A DNA stretch of 64,000 bases from Lucinisca nassula (taxonomy: Eukaryota > Mollusca > Bivalvia > Lucinida > Lucinidae), in NCBI GenBank assembly GCA_963580285.1, contig OY757026.1:85720651-85784650 (forward strand), written 5' to 3'. This document shows, in pieces, positions 10,337 to 21,579 of the stretch (within the stretch, counting starts at the first letter, position 1; each line of letters starts with the position of its first letter). The position numbers were made by a program, and so were the translations under genes. Below the pieces are notes generated by a model, which made no database searches, had not been told where the DNA came from, and saw only the letters and a program-made list of their open reading frames with translations.

Positions 10337-10552
10337 ATCAATTCGTTTCCGCTGTCTTCTGCCGCGGTTTATTTTATTTTGGATAGCCTATTGGTCATTT
10401 TGTGGGAAAGTAACTGTCCTTTTGGCGTTCCGCTATTGGTGTGTCCATTAGGTCTGTTGTTTCACGTTTGTGTTTCTTTCCCTTGTGTGTCTCTGATTGG
10501 AATTGCGGGTTGATTGTATCAATTCCTGATCATTGCCTCTACTTCTATTTTA
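10337..10552 (+). mobile_element. PLE 3'-end fragment
   Basis: Matches the last ~215 bp of the PLE 3' module (TTTTGTGGGAAAGTAACTGT, then TGATCATTGCCTCTACTTC). It is truncated at its 5' side immediately after the MITE. Confidence 0.75.
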
Positions 10553-11212
10553 TGGCACGAAAAGTAAGGTTTACATTTCAACCCGCAATTTACCTGCAAT
10601 TGTATCGTTAGAAAAATGCCATTTTCAGAATATTGGTGAATAGCTAATTGTTTTCAGTCCCTTTCAATTAACTGTTATAAACTTCATTTGAAACAAATAA
10701 CTCAAAAGATTGCAAGACACATAATAAAAGATATCTTATGGATAGCTATATATTTATCTTTGTGACTAAAATGCTACATGTGTTAAGAAAGCATATCGTA
10801 TTGCTTCCTTCCAAAGTCAGGGCACAGCACAATGTACATGTTGGCAAGTTTAAAACACAACTTCCCATACAAAAACACCAATGGTACTGAGTCCACTATG
10901 TTCCTTATGCACCTTAAAATATCCGTCAAATGATCTTTTAGGTGTATATCCAAAATAATCAGAAACATTGTTTTTTCACAAAGTGTTTATGGCAAAAACT
11001 TTTAATTGCTGTCAATCAGAATGTGGGATACAAATCCTTTTCGCTTACTGAACTATTTGCTTGCATTTCAAGAGCTACGCGTGTAAAGAAAAAGTGTAAG
11101 AATTGCCGTGTTGAAGTATTAATCAACAGTATTAGTGTCATATGAACATATCAGGCCAATAAAGGTTCGAGTCGCACACATAAAAAAATCAAGAAGAAAT
11201 ATGCATTATGTC
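10553..11212. other. No gene recognised
   Basis: AT-rich sequence. Two open frames of 61 and 67 codons face each other here, with no recognisable protein features. Confidence 0.6.
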
Positions 11213-11221
11213 ACCATTGAT

Positions 11222-11486
11222 CGGCCCCGTCCATCGGGGCTTGAAGAAATAGACGGACAACATGATGCTTCCACGCAGAGCTGAAACAGGATCTAAGCCT
11301 GCCTAGGCAAAGCATATCGAGTCGTTCTGTCAATACATATAAACCCTATGCTTTCCCTGGGCGATAGGGCTTGAGATTTCACTTCATCTTAATGTCGGGT
11401 AAAAGTCCCACAAAATTGGAAGCAACGTCTCCAAAATGAACTACAGTGTTGAAGGGGGCATTAAACCTCAAATCAAACAAACAATT
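11222..11486 (+). mobile_element. SINE-like repeat (GGGGCTTGAAG family), copy with 9-bp TSD
   Basis: The head reads CCCCGTCCATCGGGGCTTG and the tail AAACCTCAAATCAAACAAAC. ACCATTGAT at 11213-11221 and again at 11487-11495 is the target-site duplication. An internal stretch is deleted between the head and GATCTAAGCCTGCC. Confidence 0.8.
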
Positions 11487-11495
11487 ACCATTGAT

Positions 11496-12003
11496 AATAT
11501 TGCCTTTTATTGCTCTTAAGCATTCGTTCTAAACATACTTCCTTGAATATGATGCCTCAAACTGTCTATTTATATCTGTCTGTATATCTTTAATAACATA
11601 ACGGACGAATGATTATACATATTTCAGGGAGTATGGGTAGAGGGATTGGAGTTATTTCTGTGACTTGTGGTCGGGTTTTTTAAAGTCTGTGATGTGTGAA
11701 AAAGCCTTAAAATAGGTCTTTGACTAGTGACAGAGGTATTGTCTGTAATCTTTGATGGCCAATTAAAATCAGCTACGCGATCGGACAATTTGCTAAACTA
11801 TCTGTCTGTGTCTTGTAATTTTTGTATTCTCTGTGACTTTTGATTGAAGGAAAGGATTTTCTGGGAATTTTGATTGAGAATATATCTGTGACCTTCTGTT
11901 ATATATATTATGTGTGTGTTTGCATGCAAGTGTACCCAGATAGTTCCGTTACCGACTTGTAATAAGTTAAACCTCCACAGGCCGTTCTAAATACCACAAT
12001 TAC
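11496..12003. other. No gene recognised
   Basis: Unique-looking AT-rich sequence with scattered TCTGTGACTT-like phrases. No frame or repeat that I can name. Confidence 0.55.
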
Positions 12004-12190
12004 AGTAAAATTCCGCTATTAAGGGGAATGGAAACACCTGGCAGATATTTCCGCCATTTTTTTTTCAAAGGGAGTCAACTTTTGCGATTTCCTGTTTGCT
12101 TTTCTATAAGCCCTGTACCGCTGAAAATGGGTCTACTCTTAAAGGAAAGACTTTGCTCCTAAAGAGAAAATGTTACGAGATGGAATAGGA
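12004..12190 (+). mobile_element. Tigger/pogo-type element fragment (left terminus)
   Basis: Begins TACAGTAAAATTCCGC, the terminus form typical of pogo/Tigger elements. It continues TATTAAGGGGAATGG and GGCAGATATTTCCGCC. A related stretch without the terminus is at 44459-44785. No matching right end is visible, so this is a fragment or solo end. Confidence 0.5.
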
Positions 12191-12877
12191 AATCTCTCTG
12201 GTGCTTATGCACATCTAAATTATTTTAGTAGGTATATGGTAAGGCGGTGCGAGTGAAATATTTTAGGTGAAATACGGTAGGCAAAATGTGCTGCTCCATG
12301 CACAAGTCATGCACATATCATACGATGTATGCATGAGTGGTTTGTGGAGATCTGTTTTTACAATACATTGGGCCGCTATAAGGCTGATTCCTATAAAATT
12401 TGCCTAAAAATCGCCAACCGCCAAATTGTGCCATATATAATTTTCATTCCAGTGACGTGTTGTGTGTGTGTTCGTTTTGACGGGAGTTATGCCATTCATT
12501 TATAGGGTCGTTTCATCATTTTTACCCTATGGGAAATACTATTTGAACGCAAATTCATTATCTACTCGATTTTGTCTATCTGAATTTAATTGTGGACGGT
12601 ATCTTCACCTCGCCACGATTTTAGCCAGCTAATATTAGTATGCATGATTTTCCGGTAGTATTCATAGATAAAAAAAAACCTGAAAAACGAACACTATTCA
12701 GCAGCAGGTCAAGTTGTAACGAATTCACACAACATAGTGACGGGACAATGACAGTATATTGAAAGGTATGTTAAATTTATGTTTAGTATTATTTTTATAT
12801 GAACATGCTTGTAGGTTTTGGAGGGGTTAACTTCTAGTATACCCCAACTTTCTGAAGCTTATTCTGAATTCACTTTT
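12191..12877. other. No gene recognised
   Basis: Mixed-composition sequence. I saw neither a supported frame nor a repeat shared with the rest of the window. Confidence 0.5.
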
Positions 12878-13050
12878 GAAGCCTCTGTGGTGTAGTGATT
12901 AGGCTACTAGCTTTGCCAGCTAGAGGTCGCAGGATCGATCCCAGGCTTCTCCAGAAGTAGAATGAGTCTTTTAAGCGCGGTCCTGTCTCATTCTGGCCCT
13001 AGATGTTGGTGAGACGTAAAGTTTGGACACCCGCTCATTCTAGATTCATT
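12878..13050 (+). mobile_element. tRNA-derived SINE (GAAGCC family), older copy
   Basis: Homologous along its length to 7852-8020: GTGGTGTAGTGATTAGGC, GGTCGCAGGATCGATCCC, GGCTTCTCCAGA, TGTTGGTGAGACGTAAA. The flanks (ATTCTGAATTCACTTT and ATTCTAGATTCATTT) look like a mutated target duplication. Confidence 0.75.
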
Positions 13051-13420
13051 TAGGCTTTTATAGACCCCTTTTGTAGAATATAATTAATAAACGTCGGGTC
13101 ACTTGTTTGTTCCATGACTTTTGACTAGCTGTGGTTAGAAAACCGTGGTGCCGTCTCTATATTATATTAGGTGTAGAGGGGACGTAAAATTAAGACGGGT
13201 TTAACCATATCTTCATCATCAGGGCAAACTCTTACAAGAGCCTGTCGGGTTATCCGTGATGATGAACCGTGATGAATTCGATTTTACAAGCATGTTCATC
13301 TTGAGTAGGAATAATTTTGTTCAAGAAGAATTACGAGTTCATTTTGTAATGATGCCGTTTTTGTTTAACTCGGTGTGTGCATGTATGTACATAAAAAGAA
13401 CGTGATGATGATAAGTGAGA
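13051..13420. other. No gene recognised
   Basis: Unique-looking sequence with no supported frame. Confidence 0.5.
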
Positions 13421-13522
13421 GTATTTGGTCGCCACACGTCATAACGGCCTGAGCGGCGTGGATGACGTCAGCTGCGTCATCAGCGTCACGAGGACGGTTG
13501 TGACGTGGTGCCTACCAAATAC
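13421..13522. repeat. 102-bp imperfect palindrome centred on a CRE-like site
   Basis: Outer arms GTATTTGGT / ACCAAATAC enclose CCACACGTCATAAC / GTTGTGACGTGGTG. The centre is CpG-rich and holds TGACGTCA (13463-13470), the consensus cAMP-response element, followed by CTGCGTCATCAGCGTCA. A small foldback element is the simplest reading. Regulatory function is speculative. Confidence 0.55.
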
Positions 13523-14456
13523 AGAGAGAATTTACGGCAAACAGTGGTGGCCCTTATGAGACACTAACAAATGTTGTGGAGAATAGATGAAACTCTTCCT
13601 GTTTGTAGTTTCTATCTGTTGTTAATGTAATGAACTAGTGAATAACTATATTTGTGAGCCGTGTCGCGGAGAAGGATATGAAACAGACTTTGTTATGTTT
13701 CCTGTAATTGGCGGCTGACCAGGTAGCGCAAAGGCGTGGTCTGTTCAATTGCCTCTTACTTGTGATAATGTAGTGAGTACGAATTTGATGAGTATTATGC
13801 TCAGTAATAGTGAGCATTAATTGATTTCTGTAGTGCTCAGTAAGGAAACATAAACTTTGTGTATTCTTGTGTCAAGCGCTGGGTGCTGATAATTTGATGC
13901 ACAGTCAAGTTGAGTTCTGCTGTGCAGTTATTTGTCGCATGCACTAATCAGCCTGTGTGTCTGTTCGGCGCATGCGCAATAACGGTGTATGCATAAACAT
14001 ATTCTTACTTCTCCGGGAGGGGGATCATGATATAGCATATATGTTTTGTGAACTGTATCTTAGTCCAATTATCGTAATTTGCAGGCACAACAATGTGTGG
14101 TGACCTGCTGCCCCCTGCAAAATAGCAGCAGGTACTGGTACGACGCTGTCGGTCAGTGTCCAGCAAGGGCGGGCATACCCAATAACAGACGTCGAAACCA
14201 AAATAAACAGGTCGTAGAAAGCAACATGAGACCATTCTAAACAGGTCGTAGAAAATAACCTGCAGGCGATTCAAACGAAGAACTTACCGGGACTTCAAGT
14301 TCGTCAATCGATAAATGATATATATCAACCTGTGGTCGACAACAAGGTCGACACACTAGTTCACACCAGTGCGCGAGAGGGTGGTTCACCCTAAGTGATC
14401 TTATAATCTGGCCAGTCGCGTCTTGTGTTGTTTCTTGTTTTATTGTTGTTTTTGTT
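13523..14456. other. No gene recognised
   Basis: Contains two copies of TAAACAGGTCGTAGAAA about 36 bp apart (near 14204 and 14240). Small open frames (60 and 89 codons) on the minus strand are unrecognised. Confidence 0.5.
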
Positions 14457-14551
14457 ATTTGCTTCTGTAGACATTCACGTCACCCCGTTCCGAGCAAAGA
14501 ACATTGTTTTGCCTTCGGGGCGGACGTCGTGAGTGGGCTACAGAAGCAAAT
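14457..14551. repeat. 95-bp inverted repeat
   Basis: Exact 14-bp arms ATTTGCTTCTGTAG (14457-14470) and CTACAGAAGCAAAT (14538-14551). A GC-rich interior has a second, shorter pairing (CCCCG with CGGGG). This is a short foldback with no coding capacity. Confidence 0.6.
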
Positions 14552-14988
14552 AAATGTGATGTTTTTTTGTGTTAGTATTGTTGTATATAGATACTCTATA
14601 TAGTTCATGTCAATCATTTGATATCTTTCTTGTGCCTTACCCCACAGCTGCCCGTACACCTGTCAGAGATCACGCTCGGTTGTCTTGTCAGCATGGGAGT
14701 TTGCGGGACGCCGTAAACCCACATGTAACAGAAAATTATTTCCTTTTAGAGTTGACCCCTATTGACATGGGAGACAAAAATACTTTTATAGGAGTTGCGC
14801 CCCTTGAAGGTGTTCCCATTCCCCTTAAGACCTTAAGACGACAAAAAAGTGAAACTATAAGTCTGCTTTAACACGCTAATTCAGAAAGTTTCTGTTATTC
14901 TTTCTTTAGATTTTCTGCATACAGTGTCCTCTGGTCAGAGACCATCTTTGGGACTGTTCAAATGAGGTCTTTACGAAGAATTCAAAGA
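14552..14988. other. Mixed repeat debris with an unrecognised 100-codon frame
   Basis: The open frame 14569-14871 resembles no protein I know. Its 3' part contains GGTGTTCCCATTCCCCTTAA, the reverse complement of sequence in the Tigger-type fragment at 12015. 14880-14965 matches the interiors of the Tigger-type MITEs at 37954 and 53895 (TTTCTGTTATTCTTTC, CAGTGTCCTCTGGTCAGAGA). The frame is therefore probably repeat-derived. Confidence 0.5.
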
Positions 14989-15102
14989 ATGAAATTTGCG
15001 TATTAGCACAGTAAAATTGCTATGTTAAGACCACCTTTTGGTGGTCTTACAGGTGGTCTTAACATAGGACTTTTACTGTGCTAGTAACCAAATTTCATTC
15101 TT
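14989..15102. repeat. Foldback containing two Tigger-type termini
   Basis: CACAGTAAAATTGCTATG, then TTAAGACCACC, and its reverse complement GGTGGTCTTAACATAGG, then ACTTTTACTGTG, face each other. Complementarity continues outside the termini (AATGAAATTTG on the left, CAAATTTCATT on the right). Confidence 0.65.
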
Positions 15103-15258
15103 TTAATTGTATTTCGGTCGATACAGATACTGTCAAAAGAAAAAAAAATCGGATTTCCGCCTCTGCTGCAAATAAAATTTAATTTTGTACAGTCATTTAA
15201 AAAGTAATATTCTGTTACATGAAGAGTATAATAAACCATGCATTAAAGTCGAGGATTA

Positions 15259-15367
15259 ACGCCCCCGCCCTTCGGGGCTTGAAGAAATAGATTGGCTGTA
15301 TGATGCTTCCATGCAGAGTTGAAACCGACCCGCACACGAGTACTGGCAAAAGATTAATATAACTATA
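15259..15367 (+). mobile_element. 3'-truncated SINE-like copy (GGGGCTTGAAG family) with 18-bp TSD
   Basis: Only the head of the family is present (CCCCCGCCCTTCGGGGC through CACACGAGTACTGGC), ending in AAAAGATTAATATAACTATA. Exact 18-bp duplications CATTAAAGTCGAGGATTA lie at 15241-15258 and 15368-15385. Retroposed copies are normally truncated at the 5' end, so a head-only copy with an intact duplication is unusual. Confidence 0.8.
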
Positions 15368-15631
15368 CATTAAAGTCGAGGATTATGGTTCAGTGCAGGT
15401 AGGCAAGGGAATTGAGGTTTCCTTACAAGCCTGCAAATTGCACACTTACTACAAACATCAACTGTTTTAAACTTATGCCTTGAGGGTCTCACATTCTCTG
15501 TATAATAGTTAACACGCTGCTAATTGATAAATTTCCTGCAGATCGAGTGCAGCTGCTGTCGAGTTAAAATTGTAGATTTGGGGACAACAGCTGCATTTGA
15601 TATGTTGGAAACTGGTGAATTAGCAGCGATG

Positions 15632-15914
15632 CATTACGAAAACGCGTCTGTTCAAATACACTGTAAATTTTACCGCCAACAAAATGAATAATTTAAGATG
15701 AAAAATTGTGATATTGTTCTTATCTCTGCTCAAAATATAGATTGTGGTACTCGTTAGAACCGCCTCATCGAGGCGGTTCTAACGATTACCCCCAAAATTG
15801 TTTTTTTTTTTATCAGAAACAAGAATAATAAAGTTTACCCCTGTAAACCCCAGTTTTACTATATAAAAGTGGAATTCAAGAGGGTCAGAATTATATTGGC
15901 GTGTTTTCGTGATG
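15632..15914. mobile_element. Hairpin MITE, copy 2
   Basis: The left terminus is CATTACGAAAACGCGTC and the right GGCGTGTTTTCGTGATG. The core hairpin GTACTCGTTAGAACCGCCTC / GAGGCGGTTCTAACGATTAC is at about 15749-15792. The secondary CCCCAGTTTTACTATATAAA block is at about 15848. Confidence 0.8.
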
Positions 15915-16550
15915 CTTACCAAAACTTACTGAAACGTAATAAAGCGTAGAATAATACGTAGCAAAGCAGGAATCCGTAGGTAATGCGTAGTGTAATAGTC
16001 GAGGACGTTTAAATACATTTTCTACGCGTTTTACTAGGTATACGCTACGTATATCGAAATGTTACTTATGTTTTAAAACATAGCCATATATAGCCGTATG
16101 TTTTAAGTTTTCACTACGTTTTACTACTGCTGTGTTTTAACATACGCAGTAAAACCTAGCCCTCAGTGCGTTACGGCGAGAATGTGGCCTATGTAGGTAT
16201 ACATATCCGTATGTAGCCATATGTACTACGTTTTATTACGATTGTTACCGCTCTGCTATGTTTTAACCTACGCAGTAAAACCTAGCCCTCGGTGCGTTAC
16301 GGTGAGAATGTGGCCTATGTAGGTATACATAGCCGTATGTAGCCATATGTACTACGTTTTATTACGATTGTTACCGCTCTGCTATGTTTTAACATACCCA
16401 GTAAAACCTAGCCCTCAGTGCGTTACAGTGAGAATGTGGCCTATGTAGCCATATATAGCCGTATGTAGCCGTATGTACTACGTTTTATTACGATTGTTAC
16501 CGCTCTGCTATGTTTTAACATACGCAGTAAAACCTAGCCCTCATAGTCGG
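15915..16550. repeat. ~125-bp tandem satellite rich in TACGTA-like motifs, block 1
   Basis: Phrases recur about every 125 bp: GCGTTACGGTGAGAATGTGG near 16168, 16293 and 16419, CTATGTTTTAACATACGCAG and TAAAACCTAGCCCTC. The 15925-16090 stretch is a diverged start with many ACGTA words. The same satellite returns at 20488-21420. Confidence 0.85.
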
Positions 16551-17484
16551 GGATTTGAAATTCGTAGCACCCGTATTTAAGGAGTTTAATGCACCTTACT
16601 TTCTCACACTTAACTATGATACGAATTTATTATTAGGTCTCTCAGCATCTTGAAAATGGTGTTAGAAAATAAAAAAGTGGGGAAAAAGACATAAAAAGGG
16701 GAGATAAATGTACTTACCCTCTTTTCTTATTTAAGCATCCAAACAATTCCAAACGACATCCTCTCTAAAACTACAAGGCCAATTGGAACCAAATTATATG
16801 TAAAGCCGCCATGGGGTGGAAGAACAAACATTTATTCTGAATATATGGGTCACGTGACCAAAATGTCCGCCATGCCCATATATGGTAAAAACCTTTCCAA
16901 ATCGCCTTCTCAGGAACCAATCGACCGATGACCTTGAAACTTGGTATACAATATATGGGACCCGGGCCCTAAAGAATTTGTTCAAATGATGACATTTCGT
17001 TGACCTTGACCTTTCTTACGTCAAGGTCACATTCGGTCACTTAGGATTTTGTATGGAAAAGACAGGGTTTTCTGGTTCTGTTGCAGCTTATGACATCATA
17101 GTTGATATTTGCAATCAGCTTAATGAACCTCGGGCCATAAGATTAAATAGTTTTTAATTTTTCTAAAACTACTGGGCTAACTGATACCAAATTACATATA
17201 CTGCATCAGTGTGGTCGAGAAATCCAAGTTTGTTAGAGGGATCTGTGTGATCGTCACACCATTAAACGGCCAAAAGTGATTTTAAATTCTGCATCTCAAG
17301 AAATACAAGACCTTGGTATGCAGCATTTTGGACTTTGGCCCTAAGATGGCTCAAAGCTGACTATAATGTATGCAACGGCAACAAAAGAAAACAATGGTTG
17401 ATTTCAAAATAATTTGGCATCAATGGTCCTGGGATTGGCCTCTACTAAACCATTATGGTCTGTTAAAATAAATGGCCAACACGG
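16551..17484. repeat. Interspersed repeat resembling the 28.9-31.9 kb family
   Basis: Phrases such as CTAAAACTACAAGGCCAATT, GGAACCAAATTATATG and CCTTGAAACTTGGTATAC, with recurring TTGACCTTGACC, resemble units near 29095 and 31500 (CACTGGGCCGATTGGGACC). A second partial unit starts near 17160. No protein is encoded. Confidence 0.45.
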
Positions 17485-17485
17485 T

Positions 17486-17515
<30 letters not shown>
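17485..17515. repeat. (TG)n then poly-G tract
   Basis: A short TG run passes directly into about 17 consecutive G. Poly-G tracts recur at 31274-31290 and near 35372, 50934 and 59130. Confidence 0.9.
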
Positions 17516-17516
<1 letters not shown>

Positions 17517-18421
17517 TTTATGCCCACTTGAACTCTGGTGAGCGAAGTTTCCCATCGGCCGCTTGTTTACAATTTTGTGTTCAGGGCATTTATTAAAAGT
17601 CGCGTAAACTTGATGGCAAGCGTAAACCATATTTTAATTGGCGTTGTCATGATAAAGCAGCCATCGTTTTCTGCTTTACTGATTGCGCTTGTTTGGTTAT
17701 CTTTTGTTGCTTAGCTTCATAAACAATTAATTGGTGACCAGTGGTAGTTTGGTATGAAGTTACCATGACAGCAATACATCTGAAAGACGGCACTGTTCAG
17801 TGAAGATAACAGCGCGGCCCTATTTCATTTTTGTTTTTTCAAAGGGTTGGCAGATTTTTGTTCAGTATTTCATAATTGAAGGAAAGTCGTGTTTTCATGA
17901 GTCAAGCCTCCTTTTGACTGAAGGTGTGTGAAATTTAACTGCGAACAGAGAAAAAACATTATACAGTATTTGGTGGAACGATTTTACTTAAATGTTTTAG
18001 AGGTTTATTGTTTTGGTTTTTAACATTAATTTGCTGCAAAAAAGATACTCTACTAAATTTAAATATCGGCATCTAATTCTCCAGCTGCGGATTTGATATA
18101 CTCCAGCTTATTTGCTGATTGAATGACTCTGGTTTTGGTCGACCTTTTGGCAAACATGCGCAAATTGAGGTCACCAAGTTACATGAAGATGCAGAAAAGT
18201 TCAGTCGAGGGTCTGTGTTGAACCAGGTGTTCCCACCCTTCTTGATAAAGATGAAGAGAAGAAGCTTGATTTACGTATGAATCGCAACATTTATTGTGCC
18301 AAACATCGTCCATGTTCACTGTTCAATATATCTGACATATTAGGTTTCAACCTCAAGTAAATTAACCCGCCCGCCTAGTTCCTTTCATGTGTACGAATGC
18401 ATTTCTGCCAGAACGCCTGAA
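17516..18421. other. No gene recognised
   Basis: AT-rich sequence without a supported frame or a repeat I can match within the window. Confidence 0.5.
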
Positions 18422-18424
18422 GGT

Positions 18425-18932
18425 TGGTGTCTGATGCTCTGTCTCTGGTAGGGTTAACCGGAGCCTAACTGTTTGGTTTCCTTTGTTGCAGAATTCTAGC
18501 TATTTCATGCTGTCGAGTCCTCATCGTTGTTTCATCTCTTTAGTCGTTTGATTTTCGGTTCTCGGAGATGTTGCACTAATGAGCTAGAACTCGATCATGT
18601 AGAGTGAACAATTTATCGGTTTTAACCACGACAATCAAGGGCGAGTAGTGTGACCACCTAAAATTTGTTAAAGTGTCCAACCCCACCTTGGCCCCCGTAA
18701 AACGTCTTACTGACCCCGTCGTCGATCCGTTTTTGTGTTTTATTATTTTCATAGTTAGTCCTTAAGATGTATGTATTGCTAATGCCTTTTTTATTTTGGA
18801 TAGCCGTTCGGTCATATGGGGAGATAACTGTCATTCTGGCTTTCCATCCATGACGTTTTCATTTTGGTGTTTTGAATGGGAGGTGCGAGATATTTTGTAT
18901 AGATTCCTGATCATTGCATACACTCTGTTTTT
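18425..18932 (+). mobile_element. PLE 3' module, old diverged copy
   Basis: Follows the same order of landmarks as 7135-7673 (TGATGCTCTGTCTCTGGT, GGAGATGTTGCACTAATGAG, ATTTTGGATAGCC, TTCCTGATCATTGC) but with many substitutions and small indels. Confidence 0.7.
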
Positions 18933-18939
18933 TAAACGT

Positions 18940-19290
18940 GATAACTCCTGATGGCTTGCCATAGAAGGCCTTTTTGGCCAATCTATATGGGACAATCGGG
19001 GTGGTTTGGTGAGGCTAAGGTGACATGTACATTGCGTCAATAGGGCGTCCAGCTGGCTGTGGCTTACAGCTGGACAAGACCTGTTGTTCTTCCAGCAGGT
19101 AAAGGTAGAGGGGGAAAACTGTTATTTCTTCTGTTTCTGCTTTTCCATTTTCCCATTTCTCCTCTGCCCCTTACTTTCATCTGCTCAACTATATCTTCGG
19201 TCGCTTTTCTCCCTTTCTCTGGAGAGAGGACAAAAATGACCAACAAGGGGTGACGAGCCTTTAAACCCAAAACAATCAATATATGGGACA
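18940..19290 (-). mobile_element. Interspersed repeat family X, copy 1
   Basis: Shares sequence with 42235-42475 and 48411-48700: TTGATTGTTTTGGGTTTAA, AGCAGAAACAGAAGAAATAA, a pyrimidine/C-rich stretch, CCTTTACCTGCTGGAAGAAC and a segment ending near ATGTACATGTCACCTTAGCC. The coding strand of this repeat is unknown. The two ~70-codon frames here arise from its composition. Confidence 0.6.
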
Positions 19291-20487
19291 AATGTCAGAA
19301 AAAGGAAGTAGTAATAAAGGAGATGAAGAACAGATTAATCAGTGTGTGACAAGAGACACGGGATGATTAAGAGCTAATGGTAAATAGAGGGACAAGGCTA
19401 TCGTAGGCAGGTTGCCCAACAAAATGGTAGAAAGTAAGTGCAGGTGACATCTTAAGATGCACGTTTACAGGTTATACCACAACTCTGGGAAGAGGGAAGA
19501 TAGAAGAATGTTTAAGGGATGGCTTTACGTTACATTAAACCTCGGGTACAATTTATTTTTAGTCGTGCAACTTAACAGAAAATAAGGTACCCCGTAGGAT
19601 TTCAAGTGGCCAGTAACATTTGCTTGTTTGAAATATAATAGTGTCAATGTTACTTGGGGAGCCTTCAGCACAAACCGGAAACTTTGGATAATGATTCTTG
19701 AAATATACAATGTATTCATTAAATGTTGATTGATTCAAGTCACCAGTTTAGAGAATCACTTTCCAGTTCACCCGCTGACAAATATGCTTGGTGATGTATA
19801 TTTCCCTCACTAAATATAAACCGGAAGGAAATGGCCATCAGTAACTTTTCAAAAATATATCTATCGGTCCCTGTTATGATACATCTATGACCAGCCAGTA
19901 AAATAATTTAGTTTATGTTGCTTTAATATAAATTTTTATCACGATCTGTGACACAACAGGAAAAAGTGGTAAAATGGTCCATAGGTATCGGAGTCCCTCG
20001 TTCATGCCCGGATTGAAACAGAGTCATCAAGTTTCACATGCACGTGCAAAAATAACCGTCCTTCATACTGACGAAAAAGAATTTGTTTCAAAAAGTACTA
20101 AAAATTATTTAGCGCGAAAATAGTGTAAAATTTACCAAATTTTTGGGGTCAAATTTCAATGGTCAAAATTTATGGTAACACCGGATGTAGTTACGTCATA
20201 TCATGAATTTTGGTGTCTTCGAGTATTGACAAATATTTTGGCTGATGCAATAAATCAACATTCGTATGTAAGCGCAAGCTACACATAACTAAAGTCAATC
20301 CAACTAAACCATCCGCATGGGGGTGGGTGTAAACTCATAGAATTTTCAACCCCTTTTCCCCACCAGATTTGCTAAATAATCACATGTCATATAGGTTAGG
20401 CTCCTATCTCAATGAAACGGCACAAATAAAGCGTGAGACTTTTGGGTGCATTAAATTTTTCGAAATCTGGTCTCAAATCCCGTACTA
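19291..20487. other. No gene recognised
   Basis: AT-rich, unique-looking sequence. I found no supported frame, RNA gene or repeat. Confidence 0.5.
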
Positions 20488-21420
20488 TCAGTGCGTTACA
20501 GTGAGAATGTGGCCTCTATATGTATATATATACGTATGTAGCCATATGTACAACGTTTAATTACGATTGTTACCGCTCTGATATGTTTTAACATACGCAG
20601 TAATGTAGAAGTAAAACAAAGATCAGGAATCGATACAATTAACTTACTCCACCCACCAAAGACACCAAAGGGAAAGAAACACAAACATGAAGCGACCAGA
20701 CCATAATGGAAACCTAAACAAAGGAAGGCCATAAAGACAGTTACTTTCCAACAAAATGGTCATATGGCCATCCAAAAAAAAAGACACAAGTGATACACAC
20801 AACAAGTAACAAACAACAACATAAATAAACCGCCACCTAGCCCTCAGTGCGTTACAGTGAGAATGTGGCCTATGTAGCCCTATATAGCCGTATGTACTAC
20901 GTTTTATTACGATTGTTATCGCTCTGCTATGTTTTAACATACGCAGTAAAACCTAGCCCTCAATGCGTTACAGTGAGAATGTGGCCTATGTAGCCATATG
21001 CACTACATTTTACTACGATTGTTACCGCTCTGTTATATATGTTTTAACATCGAAAGCAGTAAAACCTATCCCTCACTGCGTTACAGTGAAAATGTGGCCT
21101 ATGTAGTCGTATGTACTACGTTTTAGTACGATTTTTACCACTCTGCTATGTTTTAACATACGCAGTAAAACCTAGCCCTCAATGCGTTACAGTGAGAATG
21201 TGGCCTATGTAGCCATATGTAGCCGTATGTTCTACGTTTTGTAACGAGTGTTACCGCTTTGCTTTGATTTAACATAAGCGAAAACCTAGCCCTCAATGCC
21301 TTACAATGAGACTTTGGCCTATGTAGCCGTGTGTATTTCGTTTTCACAAAGTTTTACCACGTGTATTTCCGTTTTGCTACGTTTGGAAAAAAACGTAGAT
21401 ACATCTAGCCCCCAATACGC
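20488..21420. repeat. TACGTA-like satellite, block 2 (~115-bp units)
   Basis: Units begin GCGTTACAGTGAGAATGTGG near 20490, 20849, 20962, 21079 and 21184, each with ATGTTTTAACATACGCAG. They are close to block 1 at 16.1-16.5 kb. The first unit is split by a PLE fragment (20604-20838). The last units decay towards 21420. Confidence 0.85.
20604..20838 (-). mobile_element. PLE 3'-end fragment inserted in satellite
   Basis: Minus-strand PLE 3' terminus, from AGTAAAACAAAGATCAGGAA to AACATAAATAAACCGCCAC. The satellite reads ACGCAGTAA before it and CTAGCCCTC after it, which are adjacent (ACGCAGTAAAACCTAGCCC) in uninterrupted units. The insertion is therefore clean and 5'-truncated. Confidence 0.85.
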
Positions 21421-21579
21421 GACACTGTGACTTTGACACTGTTTCCTCATGTCCAATGTGCGCGTTTTCCCATCCGAAATGGCTTAAACATAGCATTTTA
21501 ACATTCAGTGACATTGGTCTTTTTTAAATCAGCGATCTTGAGGTTGACCTTGACCTAAAGGCATAGACAGCGATTGAGT

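Noticed and set aside
13470..13495. CTGATGA on the minus strand in the CpG palindrome
   Set aside because: No stem II plus GAAA follows. It is part of the GACGTCA-rich palindrome.
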